DNA from: Kocuria sp.
GTDB taxonomy: Bacteria > Actinomycetota > Actinomycetes > Actinomycetales > Micrococcaceae
Direction: 5' to 3'
Length of the DNA: 64,000 bases
Assembly: GCF_030530945.1 (NCBI RefSeq)
Contig: NZ_JAUMTZ010000001.1
Span: 144,546 to 208,545 of the forward strand
Both the position numbers and the translations under genes were made by a program. A model generated the notes under the pieces. That model did no database searches. It was given only the letters and a program-made list of their open reading frames with translations, and had not been told where the DNA came from. This document shows positions 1 through 8,085 of this stretch, piece by piece; within the stretch, counting starts at the first letter, position 1, and each line of letters opens with the position of its first letter.

Positions 1-81
1 CGGCGAGAGGTAGAAGGGGGAGAGCCACACGGCTTCACCCAGACGCTTCCGGACCCCGCGCCCCCGCCCTCCGCCCCGTGT

Positions 82-146
82 TGCCGCAATTGCTCCGTTG
101 TTGCGGATTTCTGCGCCCCCGCGTGCATCTGCTCCACCTCACAGCG
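82..146 (+). repeat. Dispersed ~60 bp repeat, TGCTCCGTT family, copy A
   Basis: Intergenic element containing TTGCTCCGTTGTTGC, then GGATTTCTGCG, then TGCATCTGCTCCAC. Over 48 bases it aligns without gaps to the reverse complement of copy B at 1259-1316 (10 mismatches by eye). Its right half aligns over 43 bases with copy D and, by its GATTTCTGC and TGCATnTGCTCC blocks, with copy C. It lies about 90 bp upstream of the DUF559 gene, so it could also hold that gene's control region. It has no coding potential I believe. Confidence 0.75.
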
Positions 147-234
147 CGACAATGGGCGCATCAGCCCACGGAGGAAGCCGGTGGCCTGTGGACAGCTCCC
201 GCCGGCGGGAGGCTTTTCTCCCTAGAGTCCGGAC

Positions 235-1245
235 ATGGCGACGTACCAGCAGCACCCCGTTCCGTTCCACCCCGAACCCGCCGTGGTGACCACCGCAGAA
301 GCGGGTGGGCGGGCGTCCCAGCTCGTCAAAGCCTCGGGAATCCACCGGCTGGCACGGGGACTGTGGGTGCTGCGGGACCAGCCGCTCACCGGCGTGGAGA
401 GAGCGGTTCTGCTGCAAAAGCATCTGGGTGGGCCCGGGGCTGGGCTCGTGGTGAGCGGGGTGCGGGGACTGGAGCTGCTGCGTCTTCCCGTGGGGGACAC
501 CGAGGCGTGGGTGCACGGTCTCCTCGCCTCAGGGCCGGTGCAGAGACCCTCACGGAGTTCTGCCGCCGCGGCCCAGGCACTCACGGCGGCCCAGCAACGG
601 GTGGACCTGCTGTGGCGGGAGCGCCGGGTGCAGTCGCAGCAGGAGGGGATCAGGATCGCCAGGTCCCACGGCCTGCCCGCCCTGGAGGGCCCGTGGGGCA
701 GCCGGATCGCGCATCCCCTGGAGTCCCTGGCGCGGCTCGCCCCCGCGCTGTCCCCGTGGCGGCTCACGGCCTGCCTGGATGCGCTGCTCTCCACACGGTT
801 CGTCGTCCCGGGAACCTTTCAGCCGGTGGTGTTCACACGGGATCACCTGGAGGAGTGTCTGGGGATGCTTCCTCCCCACGCCCGCGGGGTCATCCGGCTG
901 CACCGTGCGTGGCGGGAGGCTCGCCCCTCCTGCTGGTCCCCGGCGGAGACCCTCACCCGTCTGATCATCGCCCGCCGCGGACTGCCCGAACCCGAGCTCA
1001 ACCATCGAGTGGACGCGGCGGGTCACGCCTTCCTCCTGGACCTCGCATGGCCCGGGAAGCGTGTGGCTCTCGAGTACAACGGTGCCGTGCACGCCCAGGA
1101 GATCGGTCAGTACCGGGACGAGATGTACCGCCTCTCCCTCCTGCGGGACGCAGGGTGGGACGTCTCGGTCCTCACGTGGGACGACCTCCGGTCACCGGCC
1201 CGCCGAGAGGCGTGGCTCACCCGTCTCCGGAGGGAACTCGACTGA
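235..1245 (+). CDS. DUF559 / Vsr-like nuclease-fold protein with AbiEi-like N-terminus
   Basis: 336 aa protein of a type common in Micrococcales. The N-terminal ~60 residues (ASQLVKASGIHRLARGLWV) resemble the winged-helix start of AbiEi-type regulators. The C-terminal ~100 residues carry the DUF559 / PD-(D/E)XK signature: LDLAWPGKRVALEYNG with Asp near 268 and Glu near 280, followed by H and the strand WDVSVLTWDDL. Family knowledge: DUF559 is related to very-short-patch-repair endonucleases, but no cellular role is established. The ATG lacks a strong Shine-Dalgarno. The gene is bracketed by two inverted copies of a dispersed repeat (82-146 and 1259-1316), which suggests a nuclease/repeat partnership. 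That link is inference. The family assignment is fairly secure and the function is unknown. Confidence 0.8.
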   Translation: MATYQQHPVPFHPEPAVVTTAEAGGRASQLVKASGIHRLARGLWVLRDQPLTGVERAVLLQKHLGGPGAGLVVSGVRGLELLRLPVGDTEAWVHGLLASGPVQRPSRSSAAAAQALTAAQQRVDLLWRERRVQSQQEGIRIARSHGLPALEGPWGSRIAHPLESLARLAPALSPWRLTACLDALLSTRFVVPGTFQPVVFTRDHLEECLGMLPPHARGVIRLHRAWREARPSCWSPAETLTRLIIARRGLPEPELNHRVDAAGHAFLLDLAWPGKRVALEYNGAVHAQEIGQYRDEMYRLSLLRDAGWDVSVLTWDDLRSPARREAWLTRLRRELD

Positions 1246-1258
1246 GCGGCGCGCTTTC

Positions 1259-1316
1259 CTGTGGAGCAAACGCACGCCAGGGCGCCAAAATCGGCATTAG
1301 CGGAGCAAACGCAGCA
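1259..1316 (-). repeat. Dispersed ~60 bp repeat, TGCTCCGTT family, copy B (inverted)
   Basis: Begins 14 bp after the DUF559 stop codon. It contains GTGGAGCAAACGCACGCC and GCGGAGCAAACGCAGC. Read on the minus strand it matches copy A over 48 aligned bases with 10 mismatches, so copies A and B form an inverted pair around the gene. It could double as a 3' hairpin, but there is no T-run. Confidence 0.75.
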
Positions 1317-1408
1317 AGAGATCGTGGGGCCTTGGGGCGGGGAGGGTTCTGCCGCTGGGGCTGGGGCTACCGCTGGGGGGGGCGACGGCGCGGCGTCGGG
1401 GTTTCGGG

Positions 1409-2323
1409 TCAGTTCGCCTGCTGCAGCTGGGCCAGGGGGGCCCAGCGCACGAAGATGCGGCGCAGCCCGGCGGTGGCCGATCCGAAGTCCCCCTCGCGCA
1501 GCAGCTCCACGGCGTCGGCCATGTCCTGCGGGGACTCGTCCGGCTGGATCCGGTCCGCCAGGGACCCGTAGTCCAGGCTCACCAGGGAGTCGGGGCCGAA
1601 CGAGTCCAGCCACCGGCCCAGGCGGGTGAGGTCCTGGGCGAAGGCGGCGGCCTGCCGGGCCTCGTCCGGGAGGTCGTCCTCGGGGGCGTCGCCGGAGACG
1701 GCCCGGCCGGCGTCGTCCACGATGCCCGCGGCGCGGATGGTGCGCTGCGCGGCGGTGTCCGCAGGGGCGATCAGGCGGTGGACCTCGCGTCCGGAGTGCA
1801 GGGAGCTCACGTGGTCCGAGGGTGCGAAAGCTGCGAACCAGGACAGCGGCACCACGTACGCGGACTCGCGGGTGTGGACGGGCAGGAAGCTCTCCCGGTG
1901 GTTGGCCTTGGCGGCGGCGTCCACCTGGTCCTCGGGGACCAGCAGGGGCAGCAGCTGGGCGCTGTCCTCGTTCTCCGCGGCGGTGAACAGGCGCAGGGAG
2001 CGGCGCAGCCGCTGGGTGGGGTGGAACACGGGGAAGTCGCCGGCCCCGCGCGCCACCCGTCGGGCTCCGGCGGGTGCGGCGGAGAACGGCATGCTCCACA
2101 GCGGCTCGCGGGCGGGCGGGAGCAGGGGCTGGGAGGTGTCCGCCAGCCGGGCGAGCTGCTCGGAGAGCTCGTGCACCCCCGCGGTGAAGGGGTCCAGGGC
2201 CCGGGGGATGCCCGGGGCGTAGACGGCGTCGAGATCCTGCTGGGGGACGTAGACGCGCAGGGCGAAGCGCATGGGCGCGCCCGTGACGCTGCGGTAGGCG
2301 CTGCCCGCGTTGATCAGGGGCAC
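1409..2323 (-). CDS. Hypothetical protein coupled to exonuclease III
   Basis: 304 aa, family not recognised. The protein is soluble, with no signal peptide or membrane span. It has an acidic middle segment (SGDAPEDDLPDEARQAAAFAQ, near residues 215-235) and ends in a conserved-looking stretch, LDSFGPDSLVSLDYGSLAD, followed by FVRWAPLAQLQ. The GTG start lies 4 bases after the exonuclease III stop, so the two genes are very likely co-transcribed and translationally coupled. An internal ATG (MRFALRVY, about residue 19) is an alternative start. No function can be assigned from sequence; the context only hints at a link to DNA repair or to whatever operon partner follows xth in related genomes. Confidence 0.75.
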   Translation of the reverse strand: MPLINAGSAYRSVTGAPMRFALRVYVPQQDLDAVYAPGIPRALDPFTAGVHELSEQLARLADTSQPLLPPAREPLWSMPFSAAPAGARRVARGAGDFPVFHPTQRLRRSLRLFTAAENEDSAQLLPLLVPEDQVDAAAKANHRESFLPVHTRESAYVVPLSWFAAFAPSDHVSSLHSGREVHRLIAPADTAAQRTIRAAGIVDDAGRAVSGDAPEDDLPDEARQAAAFAQDLTRLGRWLDSFGPDSLVSLDYGSLADRIQPDESPQDMADAVELLREGDFGSATAGLRRIFVRWAPLAQLQQAN

Positions 2324-2327
2324 GGGC

Positions 2328-3134
2328 TCAGTCGATCTCGATCACGACGGGGGCGTGATCCGACGCGCCCTTGCCCTTGCGCTCGTCGCGGTCGATCCAC
2401 GCGTCCGTCACGCGCGCTGCGAGCGCCGGGGAGCACAGCTGGAAGTCGATGCGCATGCCCTCCTTCTTGGGGAAGCGCAGCTGCGTGTAGTCCCAGTAGG
2501 TGTACACGCCGGGGCCGGGGTGGCGCTCGCGGACCACGTCCTGGAACCCGGCGTTCTCGAGGAACGCGTGGAACGCCTCGCGCTCGGGCGGGGACACGTG
2601 GGTGTAGCCGCCGTCGCGGAAGAGCTGGATGTCCCAGACGTCCTCGTCCCGCGGGGCCACGTTCCAGTCCCCCACCAGGGCGATCTGCGCCTGGGGGTCC
2701 TCCCGCAGCCACTGCTCGGCGTGGCCCTCCAGGACCTTCAGCCACTCGAGCTTGTACGCCATGTGCGGGTCCTCCAGGCCGCGCCCGTTGGGCACGTAGA
2801 GGGACCACACGCGCACGCCGTCGCACGTGGCGGCGATCGCGCGGGCCTCCTGGACGGGCTCCTGCCCGGGCTTGCCGAACGCGGGCTGGCCGGGGAACGT
2901 GCGCTCCACGTCCGTGAGTCCCACGCGGGACGCGATGGCGACGCCGTTCCACTGGTTCAGCCCGAAGTGCGCCACCTCGTACCCCGCGAACTCGAACAGC
3001 TCCCACGGGAAGTTCTCGTCCTTGGCCTTGGTCTCCTGGATGGCCAGGACGTCCACGTCCGAACGCTCCAGCCACGCCTCGATGCGGTCGGCGCGGGCCC
3101 GGATGGAGTTCACGTTCCACGTGGCGATTCTCAT
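2328..3134 (-). CDS. xth: Exodeoxyribonuclease III (AP endonuclease)
   Basis: 268 aa member of the exonuclease-endonuclease-phosphatase fold. It acts at abasic sites and as a 3'-5' exonuclease in base excision repair in the cytoplasm. Visible active-site residues are Asn7 and Glu34 (TWNVNS, IQETK), the YVPNG motif, GDWNVAP with its Asp and Asn, and the C-terminal SDHAPVV Asp-His pair. I start at the ATG of MRIATWNV because the fold begins there. A GGAGG lies just upstream, and TACCGT sits 7 bases before it, so a leaderless start is also possible. A longer reading adds 8 residues with no family support. The next gene starts 4 bases after the stop. Confidence 0.95.
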   Translation of the reverse strand: MRIATWNVNSIRARADRIEAWLERSDVDVLAIQETKAKDENFPWELFEFAGYEVAHFGLNQWNGVAIASRVGLTDVERTFPGQPAFGKPGQEPVQEARAIAATCDGVRVWSLYVPNGRGLEDPHMAYKLEWLKVLEGHAEQWLREDPQAQIALVGDWNVAPRDEDVWDIQLFRDGGYTHVSPPEREAFHAFLENAGFQDVVRERHPGPGVYTYWDYTQLRFPKKEGMRIDFQLCSPALAARVTDAWIDRDERKGKGASDHAPVVIEID

Positions 3135-3220
3135 GGCCTCCACGGTAGCCACCCGCACGGCGGGGGAGAAACCGGTGCGCCACCCCTCGGGGTGGAGATG
3201 GGGGGCAGTAGTGTGTGCTC

Positions 3221-4480
3221 ATGAGTGCAATGCGGGCGCTGTCCGAGATCAGAGAACGCCGGATCCTCCTCAAGGCCGCCGGCGTGGGTGCAGGGTCCCT
3301 GCTGGGGGCGCAGGCGGTGGTGGTGGCGTCCCTGGCGGGGATCGACTGGTGGAAGCAGCGTGGCCGCAAGCAGCGCGACGCCCCCCGTCCGGGCACGTTC
3401 ACGGCGCAGGTGCAGGACTCGGAGCTGACCATCTACACCTCCGGCCAGGACGTGTACGAGGACATGCTGGAGGCCATCGACAACGCCCAGCACTCCATCC
3501 ACATGGAGACCTTCATCTGGAAGGGCGACGAGCTGGGGCAGCGCTTCCTGGACGCCATGAACCGGGCCGCGGACCGCGGGGTGGAGGTCTTCGTGATCTT
3601 CGACGGCTTCGCGAACCTGGTGGTGCCGAACACCTTCTACCGCTTCTCCGACAAGGTCAACGTGTTCCGGGTGCCGTTCCTGCGCCGGCCCTTCTGGAAG
3701 GGGCCGCTGCGCTTCTCGGGGCTGAACCACTCCAAGATCCTGGTGGTGGACGACGAGACCGGCTTCGTGGGCGGGTTCAACATCGGCTCCATGTACTCCC
3801 GGCAGTGGCGGGACACGCACATCCGGGAAGTGGGCCCCGCCGTGTGGGGGCTGCGCAACTCGATCGCCACGGTGTGGAACGAGGACCGCACGCCCGAGAA
3901 GGCGATCGAGTGGATCCCACCGCGCAGCTGGGACCCGGAGGTGTGGGTCTCCGCGAACCTGCCCATCCAGCTGGTGTACCCCATCCGCGGGATGTACATG
4001 AACGCGATCGACCGGGCGCAGGACCACATCTGGATCAACACCCCGTACTTCATCCCGGACCAGCAGATCCTGGACACCCTCCTGGACGCCGCCAAGCGCG
4101 GGGTGGACGTGCGGATCATGGTGCCGCGGGACTCCAACCACATCCTGGCGGACTGGGTGTCCCGCGGGTTCTACGGCCAGCTGCTGGAGGGCGGGGTGAC
4201 CATCCTGCTGTACGCCGCGTGCATGATCCACTCCAAGACGGCCACGATCGACGGCAAGTGGTCCACGGTGGGCACCGCCAACTTGGACCGGTTGTCCCTG
4301 TCCTTCAACTACGAGACCAACGTGGAGATCGTGGACCCGGACTTCGCCGCGGAGATGGAGAAGGTCTTCCTCGCGGACAGCGAGCACTGCGAGGAGCTCA
4401 CCTCCCCGCGCTGGCGGGACCGCCACCCCATGGCGCGTGTGGCGGAGACCATCCTGATCCCGCTGCGCCCCCTGCTCTAG
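3221..4480 (+). CDS. cls: Cardiolipin synthase-like phospholipase D family protein
   Basis: 419 aa. It probably condenses phosphatidyl groups to make cardiolipin at the membrane. Two HKD motifs are complete: HSKILVVDD at His170 with GGFNIG downstream, and HSKTATIDG at His337 followed by GTANLDRLS. A single hydrophobic segment near residues 20-42 anchors the N-terminus. The start is chosen from TAGTGT at 3209-3214, which is exactly six bases from ATG 3221 and indicates a leaderless message; an in-frame GTG at 3215 is the alternative. Other PLD-family phosphatidyltransferases or nucleases would share the motifs, but the anchor and length favour cardiolipin synthase. Confidence 0.88.
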   Translation: MSAMRALSEIRERRILLKAAGVGAGSLLGAQAVVVASLAGIDWWKQRGRKQRDAPRPGTFTAQVQDSELTIYTSGQDVYEDMLEAIDNAQHSIHMETFIWKGDELGQRFLDAMNRAADRGVEVFVIFDGFANLVVPNTFYRFSDKVNVFRVPFLRRPFWKGPLRFSGLNHSKILVVDDETGFVGGFNIGSMYSRQWRDTHIREVGPAVWGLRNSIATVWNEDRTPEKAIEWIPPRSWDPEVWVSANLPIQLVYPIRGMYMNAIDRAQDHIWINTPYFIPDQQILDTLLDAAKRGVDVRIMVPRDSNHILADWVSRGFYGQLLEGGVTILLYAACMIHSKTATIDGKWSTVGTANLDRLSLSFNYETNVEIVDPDFAAEMEKVFLADSEHCEELTSPRWRDRHPMARVAETILIPLRPLL

Positions 4481-4483
4481 ACC

Positions 4484-4614
4484 GACGACGCCGCCGCACC
4501 CGGCCTCTCGCCCGCCTCGCACCGACTCCCCGCGGCGGGGTCACGGGGAGCGCCGAGGCCGGCACGAGCAACGCCGCCGTGCCCCGGGGAGGGGCGCGGC
4601 GGCGTCGTCGTCCG
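4484..4614. repeat. GACGACGCCGC-family inverted repeat between convergent genes
   Basis: Left arm GACGACGCCGCCGC at 4484 and right arm GCGGCGGCGTCGTCGTC ending about 4612, with about 100 bases between. It lies between the convergent cls and monooxygenase genes, so it could act as a two-way terminator, though no T-run follows either arm. It is one member of a family seen throughout the window. Confidence 0.7.
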
Positions 4615-4619
4615 GCGGG

Positions 4620-5960
4620 TCAGACCGCGGTGAGGTGACCGCGCAGGGTGGAGGCGGTGTACCCGGTGCGGAACAGGCCGCGGCGCTGCAGCTCGGGGAC
4701 CACCAGGTCCACGAAGTCCGTGAGCGAGTCCGGCTGGACGGGCGGCATGAGGTTGAAGCCGTCCGCGCCGCCGTTCTCGAACCACTCCTGCATCCGGTCC
4801 GCGATGGACTCCGGGGTGCCCACCATGGTGCAGTGCCCGCCGCCCGCAGCCAGGCGCCCGAGCAGCTGGCGGACCGTGGGGTTCTCGGCCTCCACGATCC
4901 GCAGGATGGTGCCGTAGCGGCCCTGCGGCCCGGTGAACTCCTCCAGGGGCGGCAGCGCGGGGACGGGGGCGTCCAGCTCCCACCCGGAGCAGTCCTGGCC
5001 CACGAACGTGGAGAGCTGCGCCAGGGACTGCTCCACCGGCAGCAGCCGGTCCACGCGCTCCTGCTTGGCCAGGGCCTCCTCGTGGGTGCGGCCCACGTAG
5101 GTCACCAGTCCCGGCATGACCACCACGGACTCCGGGTCCCGGCCGGCCGCGGCCACGTGCGACTTCACGTCCGCGTAGTACTCCTGGGCGGCCGGGAGGT
5201 CGTAGGCCACGGCGTAGATGCCCTCCGCGACGTCCCCCGCCAGGGCCTTCCCCGGCCCGGACGCGCCCGCCTGGAAGAGCACCGGCTCGCCCTGCGGGCA
5301 GCGCGGCACCGTGAGGGGGCCGTCCACCAGGAAGTGGCGGCCCACGTGGTCCACCGGGTGCACCTTGGCTGGATCCGCCCACTGGCCGTTGCGGTCCGCG
5401 GACACGGCGTCCTGGTCCCAGCTGGCCCACAGGGCACGGGCCACCGCCACGAACTCCCGGGCGCGCTCGTACCGCTCGTCCTTGGGAGGCATGGCCTCGT
5501 AGCCGTGGTTGCGGGCCTCCGCGTCCCACATGGAGGTCACCACGTTCCAGCCCGCGCGCCCGCCCGAGATGTGGTCCAGGGAGGCCAGCATCCGGGCCGC
5601 GTGGAACGGGGTGAAGAACGTGGCGGACACCGTGCACACCAGGCCGATGCGCTCGGTGGCCCGCGCCATCGCGGACAGCGTGGTCAGCGGCTCCAGGGAC
5701 CACTGGGGTCCGCCGGAGACGTTGCCCACGCTGTGGCCGTCCGCGAAGAACACGGCGTCGAACAGCCCGCGCTCCGCGGTCCGGGCCAGCTCCTCCCAGT
5801 AGGCGATGTCCGTGAGGCGATCCACCGCGGAGTCCGGGGCGCGCCAGGCGGCCTGGTGGTGGCCCGTGCCGTAGAGGAAGGCGTTGAGGTGCAGTCGGCG
5901 GCCGGACCGGACCGCGGGACTCGGCGCCGCGGCGTCGTCGTGCTCGGAGGGTGCCGTCAT
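4620..5960 (-). CDS. NtaA/SnaA/DszA-family FMN-dependent monooxygenase
   Basis: 446 aa luciferase-like (LLM) flavin monooxygenase, cytoplasmic, using reduced FMN from a partner reductase. Family members oxidise chelators, sulfones or cyclic substrates. Recognisable features are LNAFLYGTGHHQAAWR at the start of the domain, DAVFFADGH, LISHISGGRAGWNVVTS-type text (here LDHISGGRAGWNVVTS), the NHGYEAMP segment and GGADGFNLMPP near the end. The stop of the SDR gene lies one base upstream, so both are one operon under the TPP riboswitch at 6785-6908. The first ~20 residues (EHDDAAAPSPAV) are low complexity and encoded by a GCGGCGTCGTC-family motif at 5927-5940. The substrate is unknown; regulation suggests a thiamine link. 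Confidence 0.85.
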   Translation of the reverse strand: MTAPSEHDDAAAPSPAVRSGRRLHLNAFLYGTGHHQAAWRAPDSAVDRLTDIAYWEELARTAERGLFDAVFFADGHSVGNVSGGPQWSLEPLTTLSAMARATERIGLVCTVSATFFTPFHAARMLASLDHISGGRAGWNVVTSMWDAEARNHGYEAMPPKDERYERAREFVAVARALWASWDQDAVSADRNGQWADPAKVHPVDHVGRHFLVDGPLTVPRCPQGEPVLFQAGASGPGKALAGDVAEGIYAVAYDLPAAQEYYADVKSHVAAAGRDPESVVVMPGLVTYVGRTHEEALAKQERVDRLLPVEQSLAQLSTFVGQDCSGWELDAPVPALPPLEEFTGPQGRYGTILRIVEAENPTVRQLLGRLAAGGGHCTMVGTPESIADRMQEWFENGGADGFNLMPPVQPDSLTDFVDLVVPELQRRGLFRTGYTASTLRGHLTAV

Positions 5961-5961
5961 G

Positions 5962-6726
5962 TCAGTCCACCACCAGCCCGCCGTCGACCACCAGGTTCTG
6001 CCCGGTTACGCCGCGGGACCAGTCCGAGGCGAAGAACAGGGCGGTGTCCGCGAACTCCTCCGGCGTGGTGACGCGGCCCAGGGGAGTGCCGGCGGCGATG
6101 TAGTCGAAGACCTCGTCCGGGGTGGCGGCGCTCGCGTCCGTGGTGCGCAGCAGGCCGCCGGAGATCATGTTCACGGTGATGCCCTGGGGGCCCAGGTCCT
6201 TGGCGGCGGTGCGGGTGAGGGAGAGCAGGGCGGCCTTCGCTGCGGTGTAGTCGTGGTAGGGAACCACGGGGTTCTGGAACAGGTTGGTGCCGATGTTGAC
6301 GATCCGGCCCCGCCCCGCCTCCACCATGCCGGGGGTCACCGCCTGCATCACGTTGAGGGCGCCCACCACGGCGCCGTGGAACTGCTGGGTCAGGTTCTCC
6401 GCGGTCAGGGTGTCCAGGGTGGGGCGGGCATCCCCGTTGAAGCTGAAGTCCACCAGTGCGTTGTTCACGGCCACCGTGACGGGCGCCCCGAAGTGCTGGC
6501 GCGCCCGGACCGCCATGTCCCGGACCTGCTGGGCGTCCCGCACGTCCGCCTGGACAGCGAACGCCCGATCCTCCCCGAGCTCCCGGACCAGCGCGCGGGC
6601 GCGGTCCTCGCTCGCGTGGTAGTTGACGACGACGCGTGCGCCCTCCCGCGCGAACGCCCGGCTGAGGTGCTCCCCCAGGCCGCGGGCGCCCCCGGTGATC
6701 AGGACGATGTTGTTGTCGATCCGCAT
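5962..6726 (-). CDS. Short-chain dehydrogenase/reductase (FabG-like)
   Basis: 254 aa classical SDR. It shows the nucleotide-binding TGGARGLG near residues 10-17, NNALVD (variant of NNAG), and the catalytic YTAAK near residue 157, followed by VNMISGGLL. It presumably oxidises or reduces an alcohol/ketone with NAD(P). The start at MRIDNN is set by AGGAG five bases upstream of ATG 6726. The longer in-frame reading to 6783 would run into the riboswitch and is rejected. It is the first gene of a two-gene operon with the flavin monooxygenase and lies directly behind a TPP riboswitch. The physiological substrate cannot be read from sequence. Confidence 0.88.
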   Translation of the reverse strand: MRIDNNIVLITGGARGLGEHLSRAFAREGARVVVNYHASEDRARALVRELGEDRAFAVQADVRDAQQVRDMAVRARQHFGAPVTVAVNNALVDFSFNGDARPTLDTLTAENLTQQFHGAVVGALNVMQAVTPGMVEAGRGRIVNIGTNLFQNPVVPYHDYTAAKAALLSLTRTAAKDLGPQGITVNMISGGLLRTTDASAATPDEVFDYIAAGTPLGRVTTPEEFADTALFFASDWSRGVTGQNLVVDGGLVVD

Positions 6727-6784
6727 GCTCACTCCTGCGTGGCTCACGGCGAAGAACGCGGTGCGCCCGCTGGGCGGAGCCACC

Positions 6785-6908
6785 GTGACATCCCTTCGCC
6801 AGTACTAACTGGACAGGTTCGACGGGTGTGGTCTCAGCCGCTGCGGTCCTCCGCCCCGCGCCAGTACGGGCGCGGGGGTGAGGACGGGCAACGGCACCCC
6901 GTGTCACT
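6785..6908 (-). promoter_or_regulatory. TPP (THI-box) riboswitch
   Basis: On the minus strand the aptamer hallmarks appear in order. P1 is GTGACA (6907-6902) paired with TGTCAC (6790-6785). Then come GGGGTGCC, the invariant CTGAGA (about 6837), ACCC, GAACCTG, and GTTAGTACTGGCGAAGGGA closing the aptamer. The variable arm between 6845 and 6885 is a GC-rich hairpin. This matches the known thiamine pyrophosphate riboswitch consensus. It sits 58 bases before the SDR start codon, so it probably represses that gene and the downstream monooxygenase when TPP is abundant. Confidence 0.95.
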
Positions 6909-6992
6909 GGGGCCAGTGTAGCCAGCGAGTTCTGCGAAGGGCCAAGGGCCTTGTGGGGGGTCTTGCGCCGGGCGAGAAGTGGCGATACTGTT

Positions 6993-7004
6993 CCGATATA
7001 TCGG
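6993..7004. promoter_or_regulatory. Palindrome CCGATATATCGG, candidate PadR operator
   Basis: A perfect 12 bp palindrome that stands out as AT-rich in a GC-rich region. It lies 69 bases upstream of the PadR-family gene and between that gene and the divergent riboswitch operon. Autoregulation through a nearby palindrome is common for PadR proteins, so I infer this is its operator and possibly part of the promoter. Confidence 0.5.
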
Positions 7005-7072
7005 CGACAGAACGAAGAACATCGGGCGTCGTCGGTGCTCATCAGTAGAACAACGATTCAGGAGGATCGACC

Positions 7073-7933
7073 ATGATGAACGTCAACGAGAGCGGCGAGG
7101 GCCGCGGAGGCTTCGACGAGCAGCAGGATCCCCGCCAGTTCGGCGGGCACGGTTTCGGTCGCGGGGGACACCGCGGGGCCGGGCGCCCCGGGTTCGGTGG
7201 CCCCGGCTTCGACGGGCAGGAGTTCGGCGGCGCCGGGCACCGTGGGTGGGGTCAGGCACCGGGATCTGATTCCCACGGTCCGCGCATGGGCTTCCAGCCC
7301 CAGGGGCCCGGCCGGGAGCAGGGCCCCGATGGCCCCGGCCAGGACTTCGGCTTCGGCGGTCCCGGTGGGGGAGACCCCCGCTTCGGTGGGCAGGAGGGCC
7401 CCATGGGCGGCTTCGGTCCCGGCGGGATGGGAAGGGGTCGTGGCCCCCGCGGCGGCGGACACCGGCGCGGCCCGGGCCGGGGTCGCCGCGGGGACGTGCG
7501 CAACGCCATCCTGGCTCTCCTCTCGGAGGAGGACCTCAACGGCTACGGCATGATCAACGCCATCGCCGAGAAGTCCAACGGCCTGTGGCGCCCCAGCCCC
7601 GGATCCATCTACCCCGCGCTGGGCCTGCTGGAGGACGAGGGCCTGATCGAGGCCACCACGGTGGACGGCAAGAAGGCCTACACCCTCAGCGAGGCCGGGC
7701 GCTCCCACGTGGCGGAGCACGCCGAGGAGGTCGCGGACCCCTGGGACCGCGTGGCCCAGCCCTACCAGGGCTTCCTGGACGTGCGCGGCGACCTGCGCCA
7801 GCTCGAGATGGCCGTGCAGCAGGTGGTCGTCACCAGCGACCGTGAGCAGATCGAAGCGGCCCGGAAGATCGTGGAGCGTGCCCGCAAGGACATCTACCGG
7901 CTCCTGGCCGGCGATGCCCCCACCGACGCCTGA
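7073..7933 (+). CDS. PadR-family transcriptional regulator with Gly/Phe-rich N-terminal tail
   Basis: 286 aa in two parts. Residues 1 to about 138 are low complexity, rich in Gly, Phe, Pro, Gln and Arg, with repeated GFGGPG / FGG units, and look disordered. From about residue 140 a canonical PadR winged helix follows: RGDVRNAILALLSEEDLNGYGM, then PSPGSIYPALGLLEDEGLI and YTLSEAGR. A C-terminal helical segment ends IYRLLAGD. AGGAGG lies 8 bases before the ATG. Typical PadR proteins are about 100-190 aa, so the tail is an addition. It probably represses its own promoter via CCGATATATCGG and may influence the divergent riboswitch operon. No effector is evident. Confidence 0.88.
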   Translation: MMNVNESGEGRGGFDEQQDPRQFGGHGFGRGGHRGAGRPGFGGPGFDGQEFGGAGHRGWGQAPGSDSHGPRMGFQPQGPGREQGPDGPGQDFGFGGPGGGDPRFGGQEGPMGGFGPGGMGRGRGPRGGGHRRGPGRGRRGDVRNAILALLSEEDLNGYGMINAIAEKSNGLWRPSPGSIYPALGLLEDEGLIEATTVDGKKAYTLSEAGRSHVAEHAEEVADPWDRVAQPYQGFLDVRGDLRQLEMAVQQVVVTSDREQIEAARKIVERARKDIYRLLAGDAPTDA

Positions 7934-7956
7934 TGGCCCCGCGGCCACCGCGCGAC

Positions 7957-8032
7957 AGCCCCTCTCCGCCCCCCGCCACCGCGCACGCACCCGGGTCATC
8001 CGGGTGCCGCGGCCGGGGGGAGAGGGGCTTTT
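7957..8032 (+). terminator. Terminator after the PadR gene
   Basis: Long stem AGCCCCTCT...CCCCCC pairing with GGGGGGAGAGGGGCT, with a GC-rich loop that itself folds, followed by TTTT. It starts 24 bases after the PadR stop codon. Confidence 0.75.
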
Positions 8033-8085
8033 CGGGTGCCTGGGACAGTGCGAGCCCGCTCCGGGAGGTGCTGCCGGACCGCGGG

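Noticed and set aside
6727..6783. Upstream extension of the SDR gene to 6783
   Set aside because: It would start at the edge of the TPP riboswitch. AGGAG before ATG 6726 and the family start at MRIDNN favour the shorter protein.
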